Assembly: GCF_002865645.1 (NCBI RefSeq)
Contig: NW_020194620.1
Span: forward strand, 565,353-629,352
DNA from: Hyaloscypha bicolor E
Lineage: Eukaryota; Ascomycota; Leotiomycetes; Helotiales; Hyaloscyphaceae
Direction of reading: 5' to 3'
Length of the DNA: 64,000 nt
The translations under genes and the position numbers were made by a program. Position 1 is the stretch's first letter, and each line of letters starts with the position of its first letter. The notes under the pieces were generated by a model that had not been told where the DNA came from, searched no databases, and saw only the letters and a program-made list of their open reading frames with translations. Shown in pieces: positions 1 to 13,062 of this stretch.

Positions 1-12
1 AGGAGGGCTTAC

Positions 13-223
13 CAAGACAGCTTCGTTGGCAGGGTGTGAGGAGGCCTTTGGGGATGGCGGCAGGGTTAGTTGCAGCAGGCATCCAAGTTCTCATAGTGGA
101 GTAAATGAGACAAGCTGTTGGTGTCGTAGCAGGCTCGTCTTGACGAGGAGTGACAACAGGAGAGCCGGAGACAAAGGTGAGGAGGAAGGAGATCAAAGAG
201 AGCAAGAGCAACATGATGTTCAT
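13..223 (-). CDS. Small secreted protein, N-terminal exon only (partial)
   Basis: The first exon starts at the ATG whose complement lies at 221-223 and ends at a GTAAGC donor (complement of 7-12); the rest lies beyond the window. The 70-residue stretch opens with a textbook signal peptide: MNIM followed by a long Leu/Ile/Phe/Val core ending VSGS, with probable cleavage near residue 21. A short segment with a PRQ dibasic-like site follows, then a cysteine-containing stretch (three Cys seen). This fits a secreted hydrophobin/effector-like or cell-surface protein, but no family is recognisable. The signal peptide is seen; secretion is inferred. The partial exon prevents a better call. Confidence 0.6.
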
Positions 224-970
224 CTTGACTTTGGCTCGCGTTGGGATATGTAGTTGTTTCTTTGCCGTTGTATGTGGATCAAAGTCAAGTTGAGTTGATG
301 ACTTGACGTTGTTGTTGTTGTAAGACAGAAGGAAGTTCGGACTCAGTAGGAGGAAGTGACGTCCTTAAGTAGACGGAGCCGAACACGTAAACAAGCGACC
401 TCCCTCTTTGTGATCCGATGACTCCCGAAAATAAGGTTATTCACTTGACGGTAACTGTGAACATGAGCCTCCTTTGGCCGTCATGACGAGCAGAGGGGAA
501 CGAGAAGTCTGCCCTAAGCGCAAGGCTATGCGGGGTAACAAAGTCCTATTGGTCAAAACAAGACAATACGCCACTCCATTGCGCTTCAGCCGTTCCACAG
601 TGGACGGGAAAGGGAAGCGTTATCGCGAGCGGTGTCACAATGGACATACCAAAATAAAAGCCAACCTTCTGAATTGTGATATGCCATTACAACTTCGCTC
701 CCTGCCAAGGGCAAAAGACCAGCTTAGACGGAGTGAGTTAGCTGGTTTTTCTCGCCCTCCTTGACTATCAGGTTAATCCCTTTGAAAAGGCTTCCAAAAA
801 TACTTCAGTTGCTGGCGGAGAAATTCGGCTGGATTGAGTGGGTGTGCCTGCCCTCCCCTCTCCAAGCTGAATACAGAGACTCAGGTATTCTGAAAGTCCT
901 TGGTCTTTTGTACTTCGAGTTTCGAGTGGTCCATAGCGTGCAGTGACGTAAGAATTGCAATATTGATCTC
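224..970. other. Intergenic, presumed promoter of the secreted protein
   Basis: No convincing gene. A 96-codon plus-strand ORF at 474-764 has no recognisable domain and is composed of basic, low-similarity sequence; I regard it as chance. The segment separates the 5' end of the secreted-protein gene from the 3' end of the transcription factor. Confidence 0.5.
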
Positions 971-2249
971 TCATCGCAACAGTAAGGCAGCAATTTCATC
1001 TTTGTCGGTCGTCATCGATGCTCGCAAAGGGACTTCGAGATATTCCAGCCACCTCGGACCCAAGCTCTTCACAATATTCCCAATATCCCGATCAGGGATC
1101 CTTTCAAGCCACCACAGCCCCCTGATAACCTTGACAAACACCAAATAATGGGCCATGATGATAATCGCTCTCGGTCTTCTCTCCCTTGCGCAGTTGGCAA
1201 ACTCCCGGTCGATATAGGAGCACCAGGATATAACTCGGATATACAGCTCCGGCCCCAGCCCATCCTGCTTCAAGCTAGCATACAAGATACCCAGATCATC
1301 GAGGACTTTGCAGTAGTGTTCCAGCATCAAGAAGTCAGGGTCCATTATGTCCATTACTTGGAGCATGCGGACGAGAACTTTCGGTACCACTGGTCCGATT
1401 TTGAGCTCTGTCAGTTCTCGACGGAAGAATGGTGCCACAGACCCCGCCATTATCTTTGGGGAAGAACTCATGTTGAAAAAGAGTCTCAGTCCCTGATAAA
1501 AGATCAGCCACTTGATTATGATTAATTCGTCCTCGTCCGTGGGCGGGTTGGGAGAGTAGAGCGCAATGAGGAGAGCCGACATGAGCAGCGCAGCCTCATA
1601 GTTTCGAGTTCCTGGTTCGATCCGAGTCAAGGCCCGACGGAAATCAGCAACAGCCCTCCCTCGGTATATAGTTGTCTGCTTTTGCATGTCTTGTGAGTCT
1701 GGGTTGAGACGTTCCATGTCGAGGGAGGCGATTCCAAGAATTCCATTCAAGAGAAAGTCGTTCTCGAATGCAAGTTGGGGTACAACCATCTGTAAAGTTG
1801 TGTTTGCGGCTTCTCCAATAGCGACGGTATTGCAGGTTACAGTTGACCAATGATGCAACAACCGCATGTCAGTCAGGGAGAGACTTCCGGTTGAAGTGAC
1901 GAGAGCTGGTGGAGGAGTCCAGGGAGGAATGATACACTGTGTTGTCAAAGCAAGTTCCGCCACTTCATCGTCACCAAAGGGAGAAGCGTCCCTCGGAAGA
2001 CCGGCTGAGGTGCTTGAGGATGGTGGAGTGAGGAGCTTTGGGCCTTCTTGATGTGTGGGGTAGACACATTTGAGGTTTCTCTTGTCACAAAATGTGCATG
2101 TTGGTTGGGCTTCGTCACACTGGCAGGGCTGTAAATTCATGTCACATAATTTCGGAGGGACAGATTACCTTGACTTTCCTCGCCTTACAAGTCTGGCATC
2201 CCCCTCGAGACTTCTTGTGAGGTCTTTTGGGAATGAAATCGGCAGTCAT
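971..2249 (-). CDS. Zn2Cys6 fungal transcription factor
   Basis: Two exons (2249-2169 and 2119-971, 49-nt intron with GTAATC donor) give a 409-residue protein. The intron falls inside the DNA-binding domain, and joining the exons restores a perfect Zn2Cys6 cluster: Cys 18, 21, 28, 35, 38 and 45, spaced C-x2-C-x6-C-x6-C-x2-C-x6-C, after a basic KKSRGG stretch. The remaining ~330 residues are helical and match the general pattern of the fungal-specific regulator domain (Fungal_trans_2 type, as in sterol or secondary-metabolism regulators), including the early LLHHWST motif. Such proteins bind CGG-containing sites as nuclear activators; the target here is unknown. I chose the ATG at 2249 because the zinc cluster normally sits near the N-terminus; an in-frame ATG at 2336 would add 29 residues. 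The family is clear, the pathway is not. Confidence 0.85.
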
Positions 2250-2761
2250 GGTGGGGGTTCTTGAAGTGGGTGTGTTATTCGGTCGTTTGACGGATTGTAA
2301 AAGCCTCTTGCTGGAGGATAGGCCAAAGACTCTCAATAGTAGCTTGCTATTAGAAAGCTGAAAGAGGTCATCGAAGATGATTGGAGGGATCCGGCATTCG
2401 GAAGATATCAGATGCTGAGATGAGGCGTCGCAACGGTTGCCTCAGCTTGCTTGGGGTGAAGTTAGCTGGTTTGAAGGCCCGAAATCTGGAGAACGGAATA
2501 AATGAAAGCTTTGGAAGCTGTTCGGAGAGTGAATATATAAACGGGGGCATATATAACGGTAGATGCTAACAGAGAAGAAAGTCATGTAAGCCTCTTACCC
2601 ATGTAGATTGAGTGCATTCTGCAAGGAGTAAGGCGTCAACTGTGGCTGAGCCGCGCCACCCTCTCCTTGGCGTTAAGCGCGGGTGGAGATCGCGTCTCCC
2701 TGAAATTCTACGCGACTTGACAAGTTCAACGACAGCAGCAGCTTCAAGTTTCAATATCGCG
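2250..2761. promoter_or_regulatory. Divergent promoter between the Zn2Cys6 factor and ORC5
   Basis: About 510 bp separate the two divergent start codons. A TATATAAA box on the plus strand at 2534-2541 lies about 220 bp before the ORC5 ATG, a plausible core promoter with an untranslated leader. No other motif is assigned. Minus-strand ORFs here (2368-2550 and the larger one overlapping ORC5) show no family features. Confidence 0.4.
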
Positions 2762-4523
2762 ATGGCTTCTCTCTTTTCCATGCCAAACGAGCTGAGAATA
2801 TCCTCTTTATGCTCTCGATTCCCTTGCAGGGAGCAGCAGATCCGATCTTTGGCTACGATACTTTCTGTAAACATTCCTTGCACCTTGGCCATCTGGAGTG
2901 CCAGACTAACTGGATATGACGCTAGGCACGGGCTGCACCGAGTCGAAATATCATCCTCCACGGCCTCGAAGCAACGGGAAAGAGTTCCATAACCAAAGCT
3001 ATTCTCGAAGAGCTCGCTACAGAACAGGAAGCTACCAATGGCACCCCCAATGGAGACACTCCACACGATAGTCTTCGATACGCCATTGTCAAAAGCGCAG
3101 AATGCATAACAGGAAGACATCTACTCGAGCAAACTGTCGGCGCTGTAGCCAAAGCCGTGGAATGGAAAGGGCCGGTTGGACGCTGCGAAAATCTCTCACA
3201 ACTGGTCGTTGAACTCAGCAGAGTCCTCTCAAGCTGGACAGCATCAGAGAATGGAAACAGCAGATTTGTGCTCGTATTCGACGGCATCGACCGCCAACGA
3301 GATGCTCCACCAACTCTCCCTCCCGCATTAGCAAGGTTGGGAGAAATCGTGTGCACCCCTCGCCCCCATTCTACTCTTCAACTAATCAAACCCAGATCCC
3401 ATCCCTGACAATCCTATTCCTCCTTACATCCCCGCGCCCTCAACTCCTCCACTTCCCCGGTGTCCCCCACATCCTGTTCCCCTCCTACACCAAGCCCGAA
3501 CTCCTCCTCATACTCGCCCTCGTACTCCCCACCCCCCTCCTCCCATCAGGAGAAAAAGACACCCGCGAAACACACACCCGTTTCCTGTCCGCCGTCTACG
3601 ATTCCCTCTCAAAGCATTCAGGTCGTGACCTCGCCTCTTTCCAACATGTCGCAGCTCAACTCTGGCCCCGCTTCATCCGACCTGTTCTCTCCGGTGAACT
3701 TTCGCCGACACCATTCTCACGCCTTCTGCTCGCAAACCGGTCAATGTTCCAAGACGACTCTGTCCTCGTCCCAAACATTATCTCAGCACCCACCACCAAC
3801 CCCAAAACTACAACCCAAGCCTCTCTCCCAAAAGCAGGAAAAACACACATCCTCACCAACCTCCTCCCCTTTCACTCCCGTCTCCTCCTCATCGCCTCGT
3901 ATCTCGCCTCTTACAACCCCCCTCGCCTCGACGTCGTCCTCTTCATGAAGACCTCCCTCCAAAAGCGCCGCAAGAAAGGCGGCGGCACCGCCCTCTCCCG
4001 AACCACCAAAGCATCAGCCTCCAAATCCCGCAAAATATCACGTAAACTCCTGGGGCCACAAGCGTTTGTGCTGGAGCGGATGTTAGCGATCTTCCACGCC
4101 ATCAGAGAAGAGAGCAAGGGCGCGAGGGGGAGAGGGAATGTGAATGGTGAGTCTGCGTAACTTTTTGAAGCTCTTCTTGTTTTCCTCCTCGACCTTACTT
4201 TACCCATCATGTTTCCTTCCCCAACATTCCAATTTGGAATCCCTGGATCAGACCCTGCCCTCACCCCTCATTTCTCGTCTCTCTTCTTCATGCCTACTCC
4301 CCATCCTCGCAAACCACTAGACGCTAATCAGACTTTGCATCCAGGAAGCGCGGATCTCCAAACAGCGATAGCGACACTCTGTAGTTTGCGGATGTTAGTC
4401 AGGGTTGGTAGCGCCGATGCGCTGGATGGAGGAGCGCGGTACAGGGTGGCTGTTGGGTGGGAGGTGGTTAGGAATATTGGGCGGAGCGTGGGGGTTGAGG
4501 TTGAGGAGTGGGTTGGTGAATAG
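2762..4523 (+). CDS. ORC5: Origin recognition complex subunit 5
   Basis: Four exons (2762-2866, 2926-3348, 3396-4146, 4345-4523) encode 485 residues. ORC5 is an AAA+ subunit of the six-protein complex that binds replication origins and loads the MCM helicase. The N-terminal FPCRE-QIRSL motif is characteristic of ORC5. A Walker A loop (GLEATGKS, residues 48-55) follows, then a Walker B-like strand (VLVFDGID, about residue 150) and a sensor-like stretch ending TSPRP. The last exon carries the winged-helix tail with the ATL-SLRMLVR and VGWE motifs of the family. The third intron is long (198 nt) for this genome and could hide a short extra exon. Start: first ATG in frame, directly before the conserved N-terminus. 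The neighbouring chromodomain gene converges on it with its 3' end about 500 bp away. Confidence 0.9.
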
Positions 4524-5017
4524 ATTATCCTCTTCTTTCCAGCCTACTAGAGTAGAGGGTACGAATATTAAATGCTATTTTATTCCACGATTCTGCTCGA
4601 TTCATGCTATGATGAAGCTTTAATTAAGTCTGATCTGCTTGACTCCATCCGCTCGCTGGAGTTTGTTTAGCTATTTCATCACTACTGAAAATTGTCATCC
4701 AGCACTTTTTCACAGCGCGATCAGACGGAGAAAGGCTCTATGTGCAATCAATGCATTATTTTCTATTAAAATAGGTCAGCGCATGATATGTAATCTCGAG
4801 CCCGAGCCCGTACGCTTGCTGTATGCAATTTATGCTCGCTGAATGAAACGACCGCCCTGAGATCAGAAAACCCACCCGCTACCTTAATCAAAACAAATGA
4901 AACTCCATGCTATGCTCACTCTCCCCTCGCTTCTTCTCCCACTCGCCACCCCGTTCTTCACCTTCAGATGCTTGCAGACTCGCAGACTCGCAAGCTAACG
5001 TATTTGTAAAACAGTGC
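4524..5017. other. Convergent intergenic region
   Basis: Shared 3' region of ORC5 (+) and the chromodomain-CCCH gene (-). It contains AT-rich stretches suitable for polyadenylation but no gene or repeat that I can support. Confidence 0.5.
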
Positions 5018-8000
5018 TCACTTCCCAACCCCCAAACTCCTACTCGCTCCCTCCCATCCCTCAACCCGAATATGTTCCCAGCCCCTACCCTCCTTGACCA
5101 CATTTTTGTACCACGTAGTCGTAGCCTCGAACTTAACCTCCTCGACCTTCTTCTCCGTAACCACTTCCTCCACCTCGCCGTCTTCTACCGACTCGGCTGA
5201 CATCCATCGTGTCTTCCCCCTTGCTCTCTCGTCCCCGCTGCCAGCTTCAGCTCCATCTGCGGAATCAGAGTCGACGCCCATAGCAGAGGAACCACCTACG
5301 GCTGGCGAAGGAACAGCGCTTTGACCCATTGGCGTGCCCGCTGCACTTCCTCTCCGACTTGGGATTTGGTAGAAGTCTCCGTCTTCGGGAGGAACGTAAC
5401 CTGGTCGAACTGTGATCTCTTTTCGAACGGAGGCGTCCTGACGAGCAGAACGCGGGACAAACCGACGACCGTTCTCGTCAGATTCGATACCAGATCGGGG
5501 AGTGTTGCTACTTGATGAAGTTGGTCTTTCGTCTCCAGCGCCGCCGAAGCCGAGCATTGGTGAGTCGAGATCCATGTCAACTGATTGGTCGCCTGTGCCG
5601 TTGAATTGTGGCGGTGACTGAAGATGGGGGTGGCTGGTGGAGCCGGAAATCGGTAGTGGATTCGTAGATGCGGAACCATTCGTGTGAGAAACTGTTCCCT
5701 TGTTTGCAATATCGAGGCCAGGCGAGGACTTGGAGCTTTCCGCGATCAACTCATCGATTTGCTCATCGAGATTAATTCCGTCCCCTGTCGTCCACACCTC
5801 TGGACGAGGAGATGTCGCTGCTTTCACTGCTATGTCATCAAAAGGATTGTGCTCTAGTTCCCTCTCTTTGGAGCCATTGTTGCCAGGGCTAGCCAAGAGC
5901 TTTGCAGTTACTGCCAAGGTCATTTGCTTCGGAAGTCTCGGAGACTCAGCAGCTGCGACCCGTTTCTTGCCCCTCACCACTTCTGTCTCCTTCATCCGTA
6001 CCAAACGTTCCCTGTGCTTAGGCTCCGAGGAACCAACCACGATAAACTTCATATACATATCCAAGTTTCTCATAGTCCATGCCGCATACCAATCGACCAA
6101 CCCCTTCTCGTCGTCCGGGTCAATATGCTTATTCGCATGGATAAATGGATAATCCGACTCGTCACAGTCAGAGTCGAACTCGGAGATGCTCTCCAGGCTT
6201 CGTCTCGACTCAAAATCCACTAGTAATTTGTGCAGTTTATACCTGAGATTACACTCATTAAAACTAAGGCCTGCGTCATATAATTTTGCGTCCTTTGCTG
6301 GATCATTCTGATACTTCAATTCAAAGGCGTCCTTTTCGGTAGCTTTGGAGTTCGCAAGTTCAAGAACGTAATCGGCAAAATTATAACAACACACTAGCTT
6401 CCAGGTTCTCGGTGTAGATGACAGGTATTTTGGCTTTCCTCCCCCAAGGATAAACCAGTTCAGGATTTGATACGCATTATGAGGTTCCGCAACGAGAAAA
6501 CTTGGAGTAAGCAGGAAAGCACAACCATGAGGGAAGAGTCGTATCGCGTTAAGCTGACCCATAGTTGAATCGTCAAAATCGTAAAATGTTGACGGGAATA
6601 GAGGGTATGGGGAGTTGCTTTCCGAGAGATACCAAAAAGTGAATCTCTTTTCGACCACAATAGAGTATAAATTCGGAAGTCGATAAAGTTCGGCCGCAGC
6701 TGATTCGTGAACCAAAATAATCCCATTATCGATCTCGGGAGTGTGAGTGAAATAGTTCCATGACCCCTCGATTTGGCTACTGTAGATCTTGCAGGTACGC
6801 TTGGAGCGAAGCCATGATATGATGAACTCTGCACTTTGAGATGCTGTCGATGGGAACAACAAGTAGAAATTCGGTGGTCTTGACTTTTTGGCAATTGGGA
6901 GCAGCTTCTTGAAGTCTAGTCCATGGACCCTGTCGACGAGGATATCTCTGTAGGGAGATCCGATGGCTAAGCTGGTCGGGTTCATCTTCAAGGATTGTCT
7001 GATGTCTACATCGGATTGGAAGATAAAGTATCGGAGTCTCGCTCTCGCGTCCTGTGGATAATCGAGCGTGGTCTCGAGGAATTTCCATTCGTCTTTCTTG
7101 GCCGGAAATACGAGGGCCAGAAAATTTGGGAAGCTTGAGAATAACCCAGCTGATTTGCGAACGAGCTCGTCTGCCGCCTTGTCAATAGACTTGACTGCTT
7201 CCGGATCGCTAGTATCGGCTGGAAGCAAATTTCCATGCCAAAGTCCGAGACGCTGTAGAAGTCCTTGCTGTGCCTGGAAGTCTTGTGCAATACACATCTG
7301 ATCAAATCGAACTTTGGTGACACTGGTAAAGGAACGTCCCCAGGGCAGTTCAAGCACTTGATTCATGTCTCCAAAATCGAGCATAAGAGATTGTGTCTCG
7401 TCGATACCAAAGGTGACTTCCTTAGCTCTGTCTCCGAGTTCATTAAAAGCTTTCATGCGACGGTAATCATCCATCTTGATTTTCTGTTTTGCTTTCGGAG
7501 CGGGGGCTGTGGTATCAGAGGATGGATTGGGCAATTCGGGTGGAGGTTCGAAGGGTTGGTTTTTAGGTTGTGACGCAATCTGAACTTCTGTAGGGTTTGA
7601 TGGCAAATTTTCGCTTTCACTCATAGCTAAAGAACGATCGTTTGTCATAGGATCAAACCTTACCGATGGTTTGCGAGGAATGGCTGGGCGTGCAGCCTCG
7701 TCCACATCCTTCATCTCGACGTCTCTGCTGCTTTCAATTCGTCGAGCTGGAATATGTGTATCTTTCATCTGGACATCCTGAACGTGGCGACTCGAGGGCT
7801 CGTCAACTGCGTTTGCATGGCGGTACCAGCAGCTGCTTCCACGTTGACAGTACCCTTTCGTCCAGTATGGACATGTGATGTCGGGGTACCTCGACCCAGC
7901 TTCACTCGAACGGAGCTGAGGACGGGGCTTCTCAAGTCTTTGATTCGAAGATGACATACCCTCAGGCTCTTCGACAAGAGGCATGTCCTCGTCGATGGCG

Positions 8001-11000
8001 AACGAAACTGACTTCACCCGCGGACCGGTAGGCGTTGGCTTGGTGGGGGAGCTTGCCTGCTCACGAGCTATGTCATACTGCTCTTTGGCGGACAAGGGAC
8101 CATGCCAAAACCTGCATGTATTGTTGCTGTACTTGCAGTCATCTCGTAGCCAATATCTGCAGGTTTGACGTCCGCGGTCGTCATATTCCGGGGGGCCCAT
8201 CGTTTCGTTGAGTGAAGGCGAAGGAGCAATAGGTAAGGTTGGATCGTTACTGTGAAAGAACTTGCACCTAGATCCCTGAGAGCATGACCCCGTGCTAGCT
8301 AAAAAGTAGCATATTGCGTTGAGTGGATTTCTTGGCTTCCAGGCAGGCCGACCGGTAATTTCCAAAGGTGAAGGGGCAACAGCCAGGTTCGGGTCATTAC
8401 TGTGGATATATTGGCAACCGCGTTCCTCTGGGCACGCGCCCGCGCTAGCTAGAAAGAAGCATATTGCGTTGAGAGGGTCGCGTGGATTCCAAGCAGGTCG
8501 AGGTTTCGATTTTGGGGGTGTCGTTGTGGTAGCTGGCAAAGGCGATGGTGCCGGAGGCTTTCGGGCCGAGTCCCTTGAGCTACCAGTTGCGATTTGACCC
8601 TCGATCGCGGCTTTATCTACTTCCTCCCGTACTGGAATGACTCGTGGGCCAGATGACTGTCGAGAAGAGGAAAGATCCTCTCGGATCAGACTCGATTCAG
8701 CCTTGCGAAATTCATCTACCCGATTGTTAGCTTATAAGAGTAATAGCGTTGAGCGGCTGGCTCACGCAGAGCGGTACTGCGTATAGTAGCCTGCTCTTTT
8801 GGAGAAGGGGCGAGAGCTAAATTTGGATCGTTATTATGGCCGTAGGGGCAGTTGTCGCCTTTAATACATTTCCCCGTTGTGTGCCAGAAATAGCATATCG
8901 AGTTTGTAGGGTCGGATGGGTTCCACGAAGGTCGTGTCTGGGACTTTGGCGTAGATGGTGCAATAGCGTGGAAATATTCTGTTGCTGGTCCTCGTGTTGA
9001 ACTCGTTGAATTGTTTGTTGTCGTTTGAGGTTCGCTTGCGGCTTTGCTTGCTAACTCAGAGACAGAATTGACCCGTGAAACAGTGTGAGAGGCTCCTTCC
9101 TGTCGGGGAGGATTGACAGTGGCACGCGTAATATTCTCTGTTGGCTCGATAGGATGTGAATACTTGCATTCCGAAGTAGATGCGTATTTACAGAAGCCTT
9201 TCTGAAAATCCAAACAGGGAGTTTTTGCAAATATTTTGGTTTGCTCGTGGACGGATGGTGCAACGGGCAAGCTGGGTTCTAAACTATGAATGAACTTGCA
9301 ACGTCTATCCTTCGAGCAAGATCCATTGTTGAAGTAGAAATAACATATCGCGTGGTGAGGATTGTATGGATCCCAAGCAGGTCGAGATGGGGCCTCACCA
9401 ACAGGCGTCAATACTTCTCGCAAAGGGGGCTCAGGACGAGATCCTCGAGTCGGATCGATTGGGCTATCTGCCGTTGTTCGAAGTCTCTGTAGCACAATGT
9501 TAAGATCTGGGATTTGGCTAGAGACGTCTTCGTATGCCGATCTAGCCTGAGTAATATCTCCAGAGCTTCTCTGCCGAGGTGGTGGATGTGTTGTATCTTG
9601 TGGGTGGTTTTCTGACGAGTCCTGAGGCCAGGGGGGGAAATCTTCTGTAGAAGGTGCTTGAGGGTGGCCATGTGCACGTTGACCACCATCCAATGTATTT
9701 GGTCTCCGAATATCTCCAACCCAGCCCGGCGGGGGCGGAGCAATTGGCATCCCTTCTTCGTAACGGTGTTGGTAGGTACAGGCATCGCCCCTGGAGCATT
9801 CAGGTTCGGTCCGGTCCTTCATCTTTCTGTCCCAGAAGAAGCATGTAGATTGTGCTGGACCAGCAGGAAATTTACGCTCAATTGGCGCCGTTTGAGGGTT
9901 GCTCCAAGTATCATCGCTCCCCGATGTATCTGTCCTCCGAGGATCTACACCAAGGCTGTTCGGAGCGGGAGCTATGGGCAACCCTGCAACGTAGCGATGT
10001 AGAAACTTGCAGGCGGTCCCCATCTGGCATGGAGGTTGGTTACTATCCTTCTGTTGTTTGTCCCAATAATGGCATGTCGACATTCCTCTTAAGGCCGGTG
10101 GTATTTGCACAGGAGGTTGTGGCTGATGGCTCTTTGTACTCCAGGGATCATCTGCAACTGGCGAGTTTTCTCGTGAGTTTACAAACAACGGATTCGGTTC
10201 TTCCAACGAAACCATATTTGAAGATGCCTTTCTCAAGTCCTCAGGTCTGATTGGGACCATAGAGTCCGGCCTGGACGGATCAAAGAGTCCACCCAGAGCA
10301 GAAATATCTGGAGCACCTTCCGCTAGATCTCTTGCTTGTAGCTCAGCCTTCCTATGCAAACGCATATTGGTAAATTTCTTTGGGACCTTCGCAGCATCTC
10401 TGGCATTTTTGAGGAGATTTCCACGTTGTTTCGGGGGCTCTCGAGCTTGAAAGACGTTTTTGTGGGCAACATTTCCTCCACCACGTGTTGCGACTCTCCC
10501 TCTAGCTACAGTATACGCCCCTCTTGTGGAATGAAGTCCCCGGGCAAGTGTCGTCGGCTCGGTGCTGGACGTAGACTTCTTGGCAGAGGTGAGTTTCCAA
10601 ACATCGGATTTGGCTGGTGCTGCTGCGCTAGGTTTAGAACGTTTCAGAGCTAACGGCCCGTCGGAGGATGAAGAGCCTGGCCGATCGACAGAAGGCCGTT
10701 GCAACGGTCGCTTGCGGGAGAGAGGTGTATCTGAAGACGACTGCGATAACGTTCGTGAGTGTCTAGAGCCCTGGCATGTTGTCAGTTGTTGCACCCATGT
10801 ACAGCTCTCTCTCGAGGAAGAAATCCCCATAACACTTACCTCTGAAGCTTGGCGAGAAGGTGGTTGAAGTTTGTCCGGAGATGGTCTGAACATGCCCGAC
10901 GCCTTCTTCTCCGGGGCCGTTCGAGCAGTATCAAGAGAAGCGAGGGAAGAAGTACTCCCTCGTCGCCCGTTCAATGGCTTCAATGCTTTTGCTGGTCTTT

Positions 11001-11493
11001 TGGGAGGCGATTTACTCTTTCTCTTCGCTCCAGGTTTCACATCCTCAACCTCATTCTCCTCAATTGCTTCGATACTCGAATCGCTGTCATCTGCCTCCGA
11101 TGGGGCTGGAGACACGGCCATTCCCAGCCGCTTCCTCTTGGCTTTTCTACGTCGACGCCGATCTGCTTTCTCCGCAGCCAGTCTCGCCAACAACGCGTCA
11201 AATTCCGCCACGTCGAAAGGCGGATCAAGCCCCTTTGACTCTCGGGATTTTCTCTCCTTCCACACCTCCAAGATCTCGTCATTGATATTCTTGTGAGGCT
11301 CCCAAGTTGCCTTCTCCAAAGGATAGCCTTCCCATAGTATCAGGTACTTCCTCTTGTTACCCTCAGTCTTGTCGGCCAGGATTCTGTCAACGCTGAATTC
11401 ATCGTCCGGCCCATACTCCGAGGCCAGGGTGGAGGTGAGAGAGATGGCATCATCGTCGACCTTCGACTGCTTGACCACTATTCTTTCAGTCAT
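5018..11493 (-). CDS. Large chromodomain protein with nine CCCH zinc fingers
   Basis: Three exons (11493-10840, 10770-8766, 8715-5018) join in frame into 2118 residues. The 50-nt intron at 8716-8765 (GTGAGC donor, GCTAAC branch) unites what look like two ORFs. A chromodomain sits at about residues 32-82 (FSVDRIL, YLILWEGYP, ATWEP: the aromatic-cage positions that read methyl-lysine, typically H3K9me or H3K27me). A long disordered basic segment follows, then nine CCCH fingers of C-x7/8/13-C-x5-C-x3-H type between about residues 450 and 1170, mostly followed by a repeated P-AP linker. The region of about residues 1270-1750 is globular and unrecognised; the C-terminus is acidic and disordered. 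By architecture it could link methylated nucleosomes to RNA, as the fission-yeast RITS subunit Chp1 does, but this is inference. The 69-nt first intron is a multiple of three with no stop. The first ATG matches the chromodomain start. Confidence 0.85.
10771..10839 (-). other. In-frame 69-nt intron of the chromodomain gene
   Basis: GTAAGT donor at 10839, CTGAC branch-like motif and CAG acceptor at 10771. Its length is 23 codons and it has no stop, so retention would add 23 residues without breaking the frame. Confidence 0.65.
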
Positions 11494-12170
11494 GGCGAGA
11501 GGGCGGTGGTTAGCGAATTGCCACTTCTCATGGTGGAGAATCTGTGTTAAGTGGATGTTGAAGAGACGAGCGGAGAGCGGTTCTCGGGCGAGTACAGGAC
11601 TAACGCTTCCTTCCTTCCTTCCTTGCCTGCCAAGAGTCGTCCGAAATACCAAATTCACCTCTATTCTGTAGAAACCTATCCGATGGTCATTGGAGACGCT
11701 TCCGCTAGTGATTCGCTGACCTTCTGGAGCTGTAGAGGTCCGTCTGCGTTCGCAAACACGTGACAAGCCCAGACCGCGCACTGAATGTTTCGAAACGAAC
11801 GGGACGGCGACTCCTGGAATTAGCTGTGACTGTGACTGTGACTGTGACTGTGACTGTGGCCTCTTGGAAGCCGTGCATCAGTGAAACCCAAGGTCTGCCC
11901 TTCTTTATATCGTTCCTCGTCGCTCTTCAAATCCACGATTCGAAATTACTAGAAGTGCTTACAAAAGTGGACAGACGTTGAAGTCACTCGCCTCTGTCGC
12001 CACCCCTGCTCCGCCTCCCACGCTACGCCCAGCACGGCGTGGCCCCAGTAAGGTTAGCGGCTGCTCGCCAACGCCAGGCCCGCATTGCGACAACAATTCA
12101 GGTGCTCCATCTGTCTGACAACTTCTCCTGCTGCCTCTCAACACCACACCACGAATTCCCACGATCAACC
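11494..12170. promoter_or_regulatory. Divergent promoter with a CTGTGA repeat
   Basis: Region of 677 bp between the divergent starts of the chromodomain gene and Rab11. It contains a perfect-to-near-perfect hexanucleotide array (CTGTGA, about six copies, 11824-11859). No clear TATA box. Short ORFs here have no family features. Confidence 0.45.

Positions 12171-13062
<892 letters not shown>

Noticed and set aside
474..764. 96-codon plus-strand ORF near the left end
   Set aside because: No domain, no promoter context, biased composition; treated as chance.
1600..1640. tRNA-like B-box motif (GGTTCGATCC)
   Set aside because: Lies inside the transcription factor coding sequence with no A-box or cloverleaf around it.
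2566..3120. 184-codon minus-strand ORF opposite ORC5
   Set aside because: Overlaps well-supported ORC5 exons and its first intron; no domain of its own.
8540..8720. Reading the chromodomain ORF and the CCCH ORF as two genes
   Set aside because: The downstream ORF opens at a TTG rather than an ATG, and a GTGAGC...GCTAAC...TAG intron joins both in frame, with CCCH fingers continuing on each side.
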